Source: Nitrospirota bacterium | GTDB taxonomy: Bacteria > Nitrospinota_A > UBA7883 | DNA: 64,000 bases | Reading direction: 5' to 3' | NCBI GenBank assembly: GCA_024275315.1 | Contig: JAJRZK010000027.1 | Span: forward strand, 1-64,000 | In this document: positions 17,535-27,812 of the stretch, piece after piece | How positions within the stretch are numbered: position 1 is the first letter of the stretch | How the letters are laid out: the number at the start of each line of letters is the position of its first letter | Program-made: the position numbers and the translations under genes | The notes under the pieces: model-generated | What the model saw: only the letters and a program-made list of their open reading frames with translations | What the model was told of the DNA's origin: nothing | Database searches by the model: none

Positions 17535-18744
17535 CTTCGGTCACTCTCGATATTATTTCCCGGCATTTTTCCGTCCATAACGGGATCCGGTCTGTTTTGC
17601 CCAGCTTTTCCATATGCTCGTAATCGATCCGCGACAACTCTCCGACTGTATACTGGGACCATTGCCCGGCGCACAACGCGTTCGCGGCGTGTACGACCGA
17701 TATGATTCCAAACTCCGACTCCATGCTTTCCGCGGGCCGGTGGTGGAAAAACACAGCCTCTATAATGCTGTCGGGCAATCCCCACAGCCCGAGCAGATAG
17801 CCTCCGACCTCGGCGTGGCCGGCTCCGAACTCCTTTAATTCCGCATCGTTTAGGTTGAGCTTTTCATCAGCCAGCGAGTCTATAACCGTTTTATACTTTT
17901 CTGTCAGTTGGGAAATGAACACTATCTTTCCGATATCGTGCAACATCCCGGCCATGAACGCTTCATCTATCAGCTTGTCGTCGGTAAGCTCCATTTTCGC
18001 TATTTCCTTGGAAACGGCCCCCACCGACAAAAAATGGTTCCACAACTCCCCAATCGATATTTTACTGACTTTACTTATCTTTAGCTTCGAAAAGATGTGT
18101 ACGGAAGTCACCAGCGCCCGAACCGTGTCGAGCCCCAGCAATGTGACGGCCTGCGAGGGGCTGGAGATATACGAAAAAAAACCGAAGAAAGCAGAGTTGA
18201 CCAGTTGCAATATTTTGGCGGTCATTCCCGCGTCCCTGGAGATTATATCTCCCACTTTTGCAAGGGAACTATCTGGCGATTGCAATTCCCGGTTTATTTC
18301 GATAACGAGGGTTGGCAGGCTGGGAAGAGAGTCCAGCTTCGTCACCACCTGCTTCAGCCGGTCATCGGCCAGGAACTCACGCAACGCGCACGCTCGTTGC
18401 ACAGCGCTTTTGAGTATTTCCGGATCGCACGGTTTGGCCAGGTATTGATGCGCCGCTTCGACCGATTTGAAAATCATCTCCTGTTTGGAATGGCCAGACA
18501 GGACTATGCGCACCATATCGGGATATTCCTCCGAGACCTTGGCCAGAAGCTCCGCCCCATCCATCCCCGGCATCCTCATGTCCGTAACGATCACATCGAA
18601 CCGATCGCGCGAGAGCGTCTCCAGCGCTTCCGGGCCGCTTTCGGCGAAGGACATTTTCCACTCCTTGCGCATGTCATAAAGCATGCGTTTTAACCCGTCG
18701 AGAACGTCTTTCTCGTCGTCTACGAACATGATTCGCCTTCTCAT
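17524..18744 (-). CDS. Response regulator with HDOD output domain
   Basis: 406 residues. The receiver is N-terminal (IMFVDDEKDV, VIVTDMRMPGMDG, QYLAKPCDPE). An HDOD domain follows: LPSLPTLVIEINRELQSPDS, SRDAGMTAKILQLVNSAFFG and AVTLLGLDTVRALV, with GMLHDIGKIVFISQL and AVFFHHRP. HDOD proteins are non-enzymatic relatives of HD phosphohydrolases found in signalling operons. It lies 5 nt after the upstream PAS kinase and overlaps the downstream regulator. Confidence 0.9.
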   Translation of the reverse strand: MRRRIMFVDDEKDVLDGLKRMLYDMRKEWKMSFAESGPEALETLSRDRFDVIVTDMRMPGMDGAELLAKVSEEYPDMVRIVLSGHSKQEMIFKSVEAAHQYLAKPCDPEILKSAVQRACALREFLADDRLKQVVTKLDSLPSLPTLVIEINRELQSPDSSLAKVGDIISRDAGMTAKILQLVNSAFFGFFSYISSPSQAVTLLGLDTVRALVTSVHIFSKLKISKVSKISIGELWNHFLSVGAVSKEIAKMELTDDKLIDEAFMAGMLHDIGKIVFISQLTEKYKTVIDSLADEKLNLNDAELKEFGAGHAEVGGYLLGLWGLPDSIIEAVFFHHRPAESMESEFGIISVVHAANALCAGQWSQYTVGELSRIDYEHMEKLGKTDRIPLWTEKCREIISRVTEDGG

Positions 18745-18749
18745 GGCAA

Positions 18750-21194
18750 TCAGTTATCAGCCCTTCCATCCAATGGCAAACGGATGGTAAAAATCGTCCC
18801 TTTCCCAACTTCGGATGTAAAAAACATTTCGCCTCCATGTTTTTCAACTATTATCGAACGGGAAATAGACAACCCCTGGCCGGTGCCCCTGCCAACCTGC
18901 TTGGTGGTGAAAAAATGATCAAAAACTTTTTCCTTTATGGAGTCGGTGATTCCACCGCCCGAATCTTCCACCGTTATCAGCGCGTGTTTGGCCTCTTTTT
19001 TTGTCCTAATTGTTATGGTTCCCTTTTCGTCAGATCCTTCCCCCAGTTTTTCCCCGATGGCGTGAGACGCGTTTGTGATCAGGTTGAGAATCACCTGGTT
19101 GAACTCATCCGGATAGCACGGCACCAGGCCAAGATTCTGGTCGAAATCCGTGTGCATCTCCGCTACATATTTCCACTCGTTCCTGGAAATGGTAATGGTG
19201 CTATCGATCATAACATTAATATCCACCAGCGATTTCTCTTTCGATCCGGGATGCGAGAAATCTTTCATGGCTTTTACTATGGTAGACACACGCTCCACCC
19301 CTCTTAAGGAGGCCTCGATGGCCTTGGGTATCTCCTCTGCTAAAAAATCGATATCCGCCTCTTCCGTGGCGGACTCCACCCGCTCTACAAGCTCTCCCGT
19401 GATTTTATTTTCCTTGCAAGCAGTCAACAGCTCTGCGTATTTGTCCAGCAGGTTTTTGATATCGTCAAACGCCCCTTTGAGAAAGTGGGTATTGTCTCCG
19501 ACGAACTGCGTCGGCGTGTTTATCTCATGCGCGATTCCCGCGGCCAGGCTTCCTATCGATTCGAGTTTTTGCGCCTGTGAAAGCTGGCTTTCCAGTATTC
19601 TTCTTTCGGTTATATCCTCCCCCACCAGCAAAAACCCCGCACTGTCATGCGACCTCTGCGGCAGGGTGTTTATGGTGACGTTCAAAAATCCAGGTTTACC
19701 GTCCGGCTTTGTGAAGCTTATTTCCTCTGTAACGGCTCTACCGCCGGTCTTGCCTCCGGAATTTATAAGATTGTTGAGTTTATCAAAATCCCAATCGATC
19801 GCAAGATCGCGCAAGTTACTGCCTACAGCGTCTTCTGGTTTTATCCCCATTGTGCTTTCGGCGGCGTTGTTCCACTTCAGTATTAACAGGTCCTTGTCCA
19901 TGCTGACAAGCGCCAAAGGCAGGGCCGACAAAAGCTGCTCGTTTTCTATGTGCGCCAGGCTAAGCTGTCTTTCAGCCCTTTTTCTTTCGGTGATATTAGC
20001 CTGAGTGGCAACCATTCCCTGGAAAGCTCCGGACGAATCATACAGGGGAGCCGCATTTACGGACACGATCATTTCTCCACCGGCCGGGTCATTTGTGATA
20101 AATTCTATACCGTGTACGGGACCGTTCATTTTTTGCACGCGGTTAAAGGGGTAGTCCTCCTCGCTGAATGGTTCTCCATCGAGTTTTCGCACCGACCACC
20201 GGTTATCGTTATACGATCTTTTACGCAGTTCATCACGGGACATGCCGAAGATGGACTCCGCTTCCTTGTTTGCAAATACAATCTTCCCAGACCGGTCTAC
20301 TATATAAATACCCTCGGCGATGGTTTCGACTATCCGGGCCAAACGCTCTTCGTTGTCGCGGAATTTTTCCTCTGCGATTTTTCGCGCCGTAATGTCCCTG
20401 ATAATACCTACTGCGTTCCATTGTCCGGCTATTTTTATAGCAGACAGCGAAAGCTCGATCGGGAATTCGGTGTTGTCTTTCCTGAGCGCCGAAAGCTCCA
20501 CCGTGTTGTTTATAACCTTACCCTTACCTGTATGGCTGAACGCCTCCACGCTGGTTTCGTGGCTCTCGCGGTATTTTTCCGGGATGATAAACTCGGAGAG
20601 TTTCCGGCCCAGTATCCCGTCTGCTGTATATTGGAACATCAGTTCCGCCGCCGGATTCCAGAATATCACCAGGTCGTGGTCGTCAATCATGATGATGGCG
20701 TCGTTCACCGAAGAGGTCACCGCTTTGAGCCTGGCTTCGCTGTCCCTTATGTCCTTGGTCTGCTGGAGCACCAGCTCTTCGAGCTTGTCCTGGTACCTTC
20801 TGTTTTCCAGAGTCAGGTGTCGCTTGTCCATGGCGATGTCGATGGCGTGCAGGAGAGTGGGGAACATGACCGGTTTTCTTATAAAATCGCCGGCGCCCTC
20901 CCTGATCGCCGTGATGATGGTATCAGGGTTGTCAACGCCGGTTAGCATGATTATGATACAATGCTTATCGAACTTCCTGATCCTTTGAAGTGTTTCGATT
21001 CCGTCTATCCCCGGCATCCTGATATCGAGCAGCACCACGTCCGGTTTTTGGTTTTTTATAATCTCTATCGCGTCGGCGCCGTTATGGGCCGAGAAATTGT
21101 TATATTTTTTAGCCTTGAGCGCCAGCCCTATAGCCTTGCAGGCTTCCACCTCGTCGTCCACAATCAGAATTTTCGGTTTAGGATTTTTCATCAT
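18750..21194 (-). CDS. PAS sensor histidine kinase with N-terminal receiver
   Basis: 814 residues, with the order receiver (ILIVDDEVEACK, VVLLDIRMPGIDG, FIRKPVMFP), three PAS/PAC repeats (about 150-275, 280-405 and 415-535), HisKA (GIAHEINTPTQFVGD, His near 555) and HATPase (NQVILNLITNASHAIGEKL, GRGTGQGLSISRSII). The receiver in front of the kinase makes it a phosphorelay node and not an input-only kinase. The start overlaps the stop of the upstream HD-GYP regulator (ATGA), so the two are translationally coupled. Confidence 0.92.
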   Translation of the reverse strand: MMKNPKPKILIVDDEVEACKAIGLALKAKKYNNFSAHNGADAIEIIKNQKPDVVLLDIRMPGIDGIETLQRIRKFDKHCIIIMLTGVDNPDTIITAIREGAGDFIRKPVMFPTLLHAIDIAMDKRHLTLENRRYQDKLEELVLQQTKDIRDSEARLKAVTSSVNDAIIMIDDHDLVIFWNPAAELMFQYTADGILGRKLSEFIIPEKYRESHETSVEAFSHTGKGKVINNTVELSALRKDNTEFPIELSLSAIKIAGQWNAVGIIRDITARKIAEEKFRDNEERLARIVETIAEGIYIVDRSGKIVFANKEAESIFGMSRDELRKRSYNDNRWSVRKLDGEPFSEEDYPFNRVQKMNGPVHGIEFITNDPAGGEMIVSVNAAPLYDSSGAFQGMVATQANITERKRAERQLSLAHIENEQLLSALPLALVSMDKDLLILKWNNAAESTMGIKPEDAVGSNLRDLAIDWDFDKLNNLINSGGKTGGRAVTEEISFTKPDGKPGFLNVTINTLPQRSHDSAGFLLVGEDITERRILESQLSQAQKLESIGSLAAGIAHEINTPTQFVGDNTHFLKGAFDDIKNLLDKYAELLTACKENKITGELVERVESATEEADIDFLAEEIPKAIEASLRGVERVSTIVKAMKDFSHPGSKEKSLVDINVMIDSTITISRNEWKYVAEMHTDFDQNLGLVPCYPDEFNQVILNLITNASHAIGEKLGEGSDEKGTITIRTKKEAKHALITVEDSGGGITDSIKEKVFDHFFTTKQVGRGTGQGLSISRSIIVEKHGGEMFFTSEVGKGTIFTIRLPLDGRADN

Positions 21195-22243
21195 TCCAGC
21201 ACTTGTTTGTTGAAAATATCGAGAAGGTCAGGATCGAACTGCGTCCCCCTGCTTTCGTTCATAAGGGTGACGGTTTGCTCGTGTCCCAGCGCCTTGCGGT
21301 AGGGTCGATGGCTTGTCATGGCGTCATACGCATCCACGATTATCACTATGCCCACCAAGACGCTCTGGCGGGATTTGTCGAGGCCGTCCGGATAGCCGTC
21401 CCCGTCATACCGTTCGTGATGATGCCTTACGACCTGGCGCGCGCCGTCCAGGTATCCGATGTTGGACACGATTTTATCCCCGATTACAGGGTGCAGTTTC
21501 ACGTGGTCATACTCTTCTTCTGTCAGCTTGCCGGGCTTGTTAAGCACAGCGCCCCGAATTCCTATTTTACCTATATCATGCAACAGCGCGCCATAATGAA
21601 GTGATTCCATCTCTCTGGCGCTCAGCGCCACTTCTTTTCCAAACGCCAGTGACAACTCCGCAACCCGCCGGCAATGGCCTCTGGTATAAGGATCTTTCGC
21701 TTCGATCGCTTCTGACAGGGCCCGCACTATTTCCAGGTTGGCCTTTTTGAGCTTTTTATTCAGCCGTTGCAAAGACTTTGTCTGTTCGGCCACTTTAGCT
21801 TCAAGATTATCCTGGTAATCTTGATTTTCACGGATGAGCCGTCTTTTATCGAGAGAAGACTCCATACGGTGCGCAAGCTCGGCCAACTCCACAGGTTTTC
21901 TCAGATAGTCGTCCGCTCCTTCATGGATAGTGTCGAGGGCAATGCCCACATCATCAACCGCGGAGAGCATGATGATCACACAATCCCCGTTGAACCGCCT
22001 GATTTTTCTGAGCGCGTCTACGCCGTTCATCTCCGGCATTTTTATATCGAGGATAACCACCTCCGGCAAGTGGTCACGCACAAAATCCACCGCGTCGATC
22101 CCGTTGTTGGCGGAGTCGGCCCTGTATCCCTTTTTCGACAGATACGCTACGATAGGCTCGCAAGCGGCGACCTCGTCGTCCACGACCAGAACATGAACCC
22201 CGGAATTTTTATTATCACCCATCGGCGACACTGCCATCATCAT
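21191..22243 (-). CDS. Response regulator with HD-GYP c-di-GMP phosphodiesterase domain
   Basis: 350 residues. The receiver (VLVVDDEVAACEP, VVILDIKMPEMNG, YLRKPVELAE), a coiled coil, and an intact HD-GYP domain follow: GHCRRVAELSLAFGKE, LLHDIGKIGIR, HPVIGDKIV, HHHERYDGDGYPDGL and DAYDAMTSHRPYR. The catalytic HD and GYP residues are present, so an RpfG-like phosphodiesterase is expected. Several in-frame ATGs are possible (22243 to 22222); the start overlaps the kinase stop at 22215 in all cases, which indicates coupling. Confidence 0.93.
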   Translation of the reverse strand: MMMAVSPMGDNKNSGVHVLVVDDEVAACEPIVAYLSKKGYRADSANNGIDAVDFVRDHLPEVVILDIKMPEMNGVDALRKIRRFNGDCVIIMLSAVDDVGIALDTIHEGADDYLRKPVELAELAHRMESSLDKRRLIRENQDYQDNLEAKVAEQTKSLQRLNKKLKKANLEIVRALSEAIEAKDPYTRGHCRRVAELSLAFGKEVALSAREMESLHYGALLHDIGKIGIRGAVLNKPGKLTEEEYDHVKLHPVIGDKIVSNIGYLDGARQVVRHHHERYDGDGYPDGLDKSRQSVLVGIVIIVDAYDAMTSHRPYRKALGHEQTVTLMNESRGTQFDPDLLDIFNKQVLE

Positions 22244-25124
22244 GATAAAGAGGCAGAGTCACAGTAAACACAGCCCCCTTCCCCGCTTCACTTTTTACGG
22301 AAATGCGCCCCCCATGGTTTTCGATTATCCCGTAGGAGATGGACAACCCCAGCCCGGTTCCCTTGCCTTCGGCCTTGGTTGTATAAAACGGATCGAATAT
22401 TTTCTTGATAATATCCTCTGTCATCCCCGTGCCTGTGTCCTTAAAATAAATCCGCACATTGTCATCCTCAACCACCGTGCCGATGGTCAGGCGACCATCC
22501 GAACTATTTTCCTCCGACGCGTCATTTGCACCAGAGTCCCGGCTTTCGGTGATGCTGTCACAGGCGTTGTTAATCAGATTCAAAAAGACCTGAGCCAACT
22601 GGTCCGGATCAGCTTTTATATATATTGGATCCGGACGAAACTTCCGGTCTGTGACGATGTTGCCCACGTTCATCTCGTATTCCACAAGCGCGATAGTCTT
22701 GTTTATCAGTTCGTGAATCTCCAGCCTGATCATCTCCGGCTTGCGTTCCCTGGCGAAATCCCTCAGGTTGTCAGTGATTTTAGCCGTGCGATGCACCTGT
22801 TTCAATATAGCGTTGCACGATTTTCTGGCCTGGGTAGACAGGTTGTCGTCGGTCATGATTAACTGCACGTTGGCGGAGATGATGTTGAGCGGGTTCTTGA
22901 TCTCGTGCGCCACGCCGGCGGAGATCGAGCCCAACGACGCCAGTTTTTCGGACCGGATCACCATCGCCTGCATATTTTTGAGTTTATTGATTGTTTTGAT
23001 CAATTTCTCGTTGGACTCTCTCAGGCTCTGTTGATACTTCTTTTTCTGCATTATCTGCCACATACCGCTCAACAGCGACTTTAGCTGCAACACGTCCGTC
23101 TGATTATAGTTTATACGCTTGTTGCCCACTATGCCAAGCGCCACGACATTTTCTCCCTCGAATATCGGCACGGCAAGAATGCGGACCAGCTTGATATGCC
23201 CTTCGGGTACGCCTTTTTTGTTTGGGTGGCTTTTTGAATAATCATTGATGATCACCGGTTTGCGCTCTCTTATCGACTCCGCCCAGAGTCCGGAGCCGGA
23301 TACGGCAAAATCCAGTGTGGCGACTTCCACCTCGCATTTTTTCATTACCATTGGCGAGTAACTGATAGTCGTCAACACCGATTCCCCTTCATCTATAAGA
23401 CCCAAAAATCCTATTTCGCTTTTTGTAAGTTCTATACCCTTTTCCAATGTGAAATCGGCGATGTTCTTGAGTGTGGCGTCGCTCATCTGGCTGATATCGA
23501 GGAGGGTCTCGAAGCGTTTACTGTTGAGCAGGATCATTTCCCTGGCCAGTTTACGCTCTGTTATATCCAGGTTGGTCCCGACCAGGCGCACGGGCCTGTC
23601 CGATTTGTCGAATTCAGCGTAAAACCGGTTTTCTATAACACGATCGACCCCGTCTGGTCTTGTGACGCGCAGTTCCATGGTGTAAATTCTGTCCTTTTGC
23701 AGGCTCTCGATCGCTATACAGGAGATTTTCTCCCTGTCATCAGGATGCACTATGCTCATAAACTTTTCGAACGTCGGCTCGAACCGTTCCTTGTCCAGGC
23801 CAAGAATCTTGTATGTCTCGTCGGACCAGTGGACGTTCTGGTTTGAAAGGTCCAGTTCCCAGCTTCCTATGTGGGCGATCTCCTGGGATATCCTCAGCAT
23901 CGTTTCGCTTTTCCGGAGCTGTTGTTCGGCGCGCTTGCGTTCGGTAATGTCCCGCAGGATCGATATGCTGAAAATGATGTCCCCATTTTCGTCACGGACA
24001 GCGGTGGCGTTGAGGGATACGTCTATTAAGGATCCGTCCTTTCTTTGCAACAGGAGCTCGGCGTCGCTGATTATTCCGGTTTTTCTGAAATCGGGCAACA
24101 CTTCGTTTCTTATTTTCTCGTGGCAATCGGGACAATACAGCTCGAAGATGCTGTGGCCTATGATTTCGTCCCTGGCATACCCGGAAGCTGTTACGAGCTT
24201 TTCGTTACATAGAAGGACTATCCCGGTTCCGAACTCCAACAAGGCGAACATGTCGGGGGCGTTTTCATACAGGTCTGTGTATTTCGCCTCCGATCTCTCC
24301 AGCTCCTTTTGAACCCTGAGCGACTCGATGCCGAAAGCCACGTCCCCCGCCAATTCCGTAAGGAGCTGTATTTCACTTTCGTCAAATGGATATCTATCCT
24401 CCGAAAATACGTTCAACGCTCCGATCACGTTGCCTTTGCAAACCAGGGGAAACGCTCCAGACGAAAAATATCCTCTTTTCAGAGCCTCCTCCCGCCACGG
24501 CGCAAAATCGGGATCGGTCATGATATCCATGGCGAAACTCGGTTTGCCGGTCCTGATGGCTTTCCCTGTCGGCCCATGCCCTTTTTCCATGTCGGCCCAG
24601 GTGATGTCGATAGATTCCAGATACCCTCCTTCCTGACCGTGGTACGCCACCGGCCGGACACTTTTGGCCTGGTCTTGCTCTTTTAACCCTATCCAGGCCA
24701 GACGATAGCCCCCATAACTCACGATAATCCGGCAAAGTTCGTTTAACATCTCCTGTTCATTGTTTACGCGGACAAGAGACTGGTTGCAATCTCTTAACAT
24801 GTTCAGGATGCGGCTGGTTTTATTGTATGCGTTGACATTTTTTATCAGCGGTTTGTGATAAAGGACATAAAGAATAGGAGTAACCAGCGTTATCAATACA
24901 ACCGCGTCGAGTATCCCTTCCACCAAAGGATCCATGGAAGGAAATAGCGGGTGCAAAAAAAACATTAACTCACTCTCGCCAAGGAATATGACAACGCAGA
25001 TGATTATTAAGAGGCGAATGGAATAGACGGCTGTCTTGGGTGTCCGGTTCGATATGATCGAATACATTAAGGAACCGGAAACATTACCACTACCACGGTC
25101 CATAGAGGTTTTCTTGTCGCTCAT
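22215..25124 (-). CDS. Membrane-bound GAF/PAS sensor histidine kinase
   Basis: About 969 residues from the ATG at 25124 (MSDKKTS). An upstream ATG at 25286 is also in frame, but its first 54 residues have no homology feel; neither start has a strong ribosome binding site. Two membrane helices lie near 30-50 and 70-92. They are followed by GAF (ELCRIIVSYGGYRLAWIGL), two PAS/PAC domains, a second GAF (IGFLGLIDEGESVLTTISYS), HisKA (GVAHEIKNPLNIISAN, His near 739) and HATPase (QVFLNLINNACDSI, GKGTGLGLSISYGIIENHGG). It overlaps the following HD-GYP regulator gene, its likely phosphoacceptor. Confidence 0.9.
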   Translation of the reverse strand: MSDKKTSMDRGSGNVSGSLMYSIISNRTPKTAVYSIRLLIIICVVIFLGESELMFFLHPLFPSMDPLVEGILDAVVLITLVTPILYVLYHKPLIKNVNAYNKTSRILNMLRDCNQSLVRVNNEQEMLNELCRIIVSYGGYRLAWIGLKEQDQAKSVRPVAYHGQEGGYLESIDITWADMEKGHGPTGKAIRTGKPSFAMDIMTDPDFAPWREEALKRGYFSSGAFPLVCKGNVIGALNVFSEDRYPFDESEIQLLTELAGDVAFGIESLRVQKELERSEAKYTDLYENAPDMFALLEFGTGIVLLCNEKLVTASGYARDEIIGHSIFELYCPDCHEKIRNEVLPDFRKTGIISDAELLLQRKDGSLIDVSLNATAVRDENGDIIFSISILRDITERKRAEQQLRKSETMLRISQEIAHIGSWELDLSNQNVHWSDETYKILGLDKERFEPTFEKFMSIVHPDDREKISCIAIESLQKDRIYTMELRVTRPDGVDRVIENRFYAEFDKSDRPVRLVGTNLDITERKLAREMILLNSKRFETLLDISQMSDATLKNIADFTLEKGIELTKSEIGFLGLIDEGESVLTTISYSPMVMKKCEVEVATLDFAVSGSGLWAESIRERKPVIINDYSKSHPNKKGVPEGHIKLVRILAVPIFEGENVVALGIVGNKRINYNQTDVLQLKSLLSGMWQIMQKKKYQQSLRESNEKLIKTINKLKNMQAMVIRSEKLASLGSISAGVAHEIKNPLNIISANVQLIMTDDNLSTQARKSCNAILKQVHRTAKITDNLRDFARERKPEMIRLEIHELINKTIALVEYEMNVGNIVTDRKFRPDPIYIKADPDQLAQVFLNLINNACDSITESRDSGANDASEENSSDGRLTIGTVVEDDNVRIYFKDTGTGMTEDIIKKIFDPFYTTKAEGKGTGLGLSISYGIIENHGGRISVKSEAGKGAVFTVTLPLYHDDGSVADG

Positions 25125-25407
25125 CGATACACCATCGTTGTTGCTTGTCGTGACCGGTTGTGTATCAATAATATACCTCTTGTCGTCCCCTTTTCCAATT
25201 AGCCAGTCGAAAAAGAATGCATTCGAGTCGCTCGAAATGACGAATAGTGGCTTAAATGGCCGATTAAGCAGATTGGTGACCTCCATCAGACAGCCGGGCG
25301 GAAGAACGGGAAAAGCTGATCGGCGATGTAGCGGCCGCTACCGCCGGGGATCGACAACTACGGTTCCCGCCGAAAGGGCTTATGAGGCTAGGAGGCCGAT
25401 ACCGATG

Positions 25408-26865
25408 TCACTTCGGCAGGGCTGGCAGAACATTGGCTGGACCGGCGCCGTCATCCTTCTCTCCTTCGATGATGGCATAGAGCCTGCCAACCATCTCCTC
25501 CAGCGCCGTCGCCTGGCTGTTAAGCTGTTCCGAGGCGGACGCGGCCTGCTCCGCCGCCGCGGCGTTTTGCTGGGTGACTTTGTCCATTTGCGACACGGCG
25601 CTGTTTACCTGCTCCACTCCCTGGGCCTGTTCGTTGGAGGCTGTCGCGATATCGGCCACAAGTTCGGTGATTTTCCTGATACTGGTCACGATGCCTCCCA
25701 ACGCCTCCCCTGCCCTGGCGGCCAAATCGGCCCCGACCGCGGTCCGGCTCACAGCTTCTTCGATAAGCGCGCTGGTGTCCTTGGCGGCTGTGGCCGACCG
25801 TTGCGCAAGGTTCCTGACCTCTTCGGCCACAACGGCGAACCCCTTACCATACTCCCCCGCCCTGGCGGCCTCAACGGCGGCGTTCAACGCCAGCAGGTTG
25901 GTCTGGAATGCGATTTCTTCTATCACCGACATTATTTTCCTGATCTCGCTGGACGATCTGTTTATGTTCTCCATCGCGCCGATCATGTCGGTCATGGTTT
26001 CGTTTCCGCTTTCCGCCTGTTTTCTCGTGTCCATCGCCAGTTTGTTCGCCTGGCTTGCGTTGTCGGCGTTGCTGCGGGTTTGGGACGCTATCTGTTCAAG
26101 AGACGCCGACGTCTGTTCCAGCGTGGACGCCTGCTCGGTGGCGCCTTCGGCCAGGCTGTGGCTGGCCGATGAAACATCTCCAGAAGCGGAAGCCACCTGA
26201 TCGGAGCCGGAAAGCAGGGCAGACGCCATCTCTCTGAGGTCCATTGTGATTTTCCGGGCGATCATGAAATAGAGCATTACCAGTACAATTACACCCTCCA
26301 CGGCGAAAAAAATGGCCAGCAGCCACTTGTTCGAGCTGATCTTCTCTTCCACCGCTTCGAGCGAAATCTCAAGGGCAAGCGCGCCGTTGGCCTCCCCGAC
26401 TCTCCCATCGTGACACTCGGTGCAGTCTATCCCGTGCCGATCGGTCTCCAGCAGAAAAGGAACCACCGCGGTGAACACACCATCGAAATAGATGAACTCC
26501 GGCTTGCCGGAATCCAGGACACGCCGCTCCACCTCGGTCTTGGCCACCTCTTCGGACAACCCGGGACCATACTGCTCGTTCACACCGCGACCACGCACCA
26601 CCCGCACACTTTTGATGCTTTCAATCTGCGAAAGCAGTTTCAGGTATTCGGCGCGCTCGTCCATCACTCCGTTGATCATCATGTAGTTCAGCGCGCTGAG
26701 AGTGGAATAGGCCAGATCTTTCGCCAAGTCCCTGGCCTGGGCGATAGCCTGGTTGTGTTGCATCCTGCCGGTCCAGAAAATATTCAACACAAACAGGAAA
26801 GCGAGGGCGCCACCCAGAAGTAATGTAATTCTAAACCCGAGAGTTTTGCTATTATACCATTTCAT
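25408..26865 (-). CDS. Methyl-accepting chemotaxis protein with periplasmic heme-c motif
   Basis: 485 residues. TM1 spans about 13-31, the periplasmic domain about 32-178, TM2 about 179-201, and a cytoplasmic signalling domain has the hairpin tip [20 protein letters not shown] and [18 protein letters not shown]. The periplasmic domain carries CTECH (148-152), a CxxCH heme-c attachment site, preceded by TDRHGID. Heme-c chemoreceptors are known in Geobacter, where they sense redox or gases; this one is a probable analogue. I see no clear HAMP domain after TM2. It is the promoter-proximal member of the signalling operon and probably feeds a chemotaxis-like or c-di-GMP response. Confidence 0.93.
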   Translation of the reverse strand: MKWYNSKTLGFRITLLLGGALAFLFVLNIFWTGRMQHNQAIAQARDLAKDLAYSTLSALNYMMINGVMDERAEYLKLLSQIESIKSVRVVRGRGVNEQYGPGLSEEVAKTEVERRVLDSGKPEFIYFDGVFTAVVPFLLETDRHGIDCTECHDGRVGEANGALALEISLEAVEEKISSNKWLLAIFFAVEGVIVLVMLYFMIARKITMDLREMASALLSGSDQVASASGDVSSASHSLAEGATEQASTLEQTSASLEQIASQTRSNADNASQANKLAMDTRKQAESGNETMTDMIGAMENINRSSSEIRKIMSVIEEIAFQTNLLALNAAVEAARAGEYGKGFAVVAEEVRNLAQRSATAAKDTSALIEEAVSRTAVGADLAARAGEALGGIVTSIRKITELVADIATASNEQAQGVEQVNSAVSQMDKVTQQNAAAAEQAASASEQLNSQATALEEMVGRLYAIIEGEKDDGAGPANVLPALPK

Positions 26866-27118
26866 TCAAAAATCTTCGCCAGGACGCATGTTAAACTCAC
26901 ATTACCGGAAAACTTCGGACTGACCGATTTTAGACATGTTACCGATCTTAGACACATTATTTTGTTTTGGCAACGCAATTCTCGATACGCACATCATCGC
27001 CTGATCTGTTTCGCCACGGGATACGAAACCCCTTTTTCAAGAGTTTTCGGCTCGATCCAGCGCGGGTGTGTAACGATAAAAGTTGGTAATGGACAGATAT
27101 TCAAACAGGAATATCCGC

Positions 27119-27310
27119 TCAAGCGCTAGATTTATCACACAACGCCTGCGATTTAATGGCCACCGTTTCTTCCACTTTCTTAAGCCGGACGGCCAGCTTT
27201 TTCCGCACGCACACAATTGTTCCCATTTTCTCAAAACGACATTTTCCTTTCGTAACAGCCTCTGTGAAATTTCGAGCATCTATCTGCGCACCTGTCCCGT
27301 AATAAACCAT
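27119..27310 (-). CDS. Hypothetical small protein (weak)
   Basis: A 63-residue frame starting at an ATG (MVYYGTGAQIDARNF); a TTG at 27361 would extend it by 17. The sequence is lysine-rich with plausible protein composition (GKCRFEKMGTIVCVRKK), but there is no convincing ribosome binding site and no family I recognise. It may be a gene remnant. Confidence 0.25.
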   Translation of the reverse strand: MVYYGTGAQIDARNFTEAVTKGKCRFEKMGTIVCVRKKLAVRLKKVEETVAIKSQALCDKSSA

Positions 27311-27622
27311 AACCGGAACGGATGAAACAGAAAAAGTTAAACCGGTTTCTACATATAACAACTAATCTGTTAACAAATAAGGCGTTATTATCCGCGATGT
27401 GTTGGCATAATTTATGCCATTACTTAATTGCATGAGCAAAAGGGTTTTAGCGTCAATCGCTTGACCGGCACAGATAAAACCGGCGATGATCACAAGGAGA
27501 GGTAGATTGAGAAACAGATCGAGAAGTTTCAGTTTCTCGGAGTGGTTCGCCCTCTTTTCGAAGGCGACGAGGTTCAGCCTCGGAGCGCCCATATCTGTCA
27601 GAGACAGCAACGCCGTGTTGTA

Positions 27623-27812
27623 CAGGTCGCTTTACGACCGGGGCCACAGCCCGGAGCAGGGGCGAAATTGATGTCCGGCAACCTTCCGCTTAAGGACTCG
27701 GCGCGAGCCGATATATCGCACAGGCCGCTTTACGACCGGGCCACAGCCCGGAGCAGGGGCGAAATTGATGTCCGGCAACCTTTCCGCTTAAGGACTCGGC
27801 GCGAGCCGATAT
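27623..27812. repeat. 98-nt tandem duplication
   Basis: Copy A (27623-27714) and copy B (27721-27812) are almost identical over about 92 nt, differing by one base substitution and two single-base length changes (a G run and a T run), with a period of 98. Each copy contains the hairpin CCGGG-(G)CCACAG-CCCGG. The near identity implies a recent duplication. No gene crosses it convincingly. Confidence 0.9.

Noticed and set aside
27362-27610. 82-codon frame with one hydrophobic segment
   Set aside because: No ribosome binding site; ends in AT-rich DNA with a palindrome; no family recognised.
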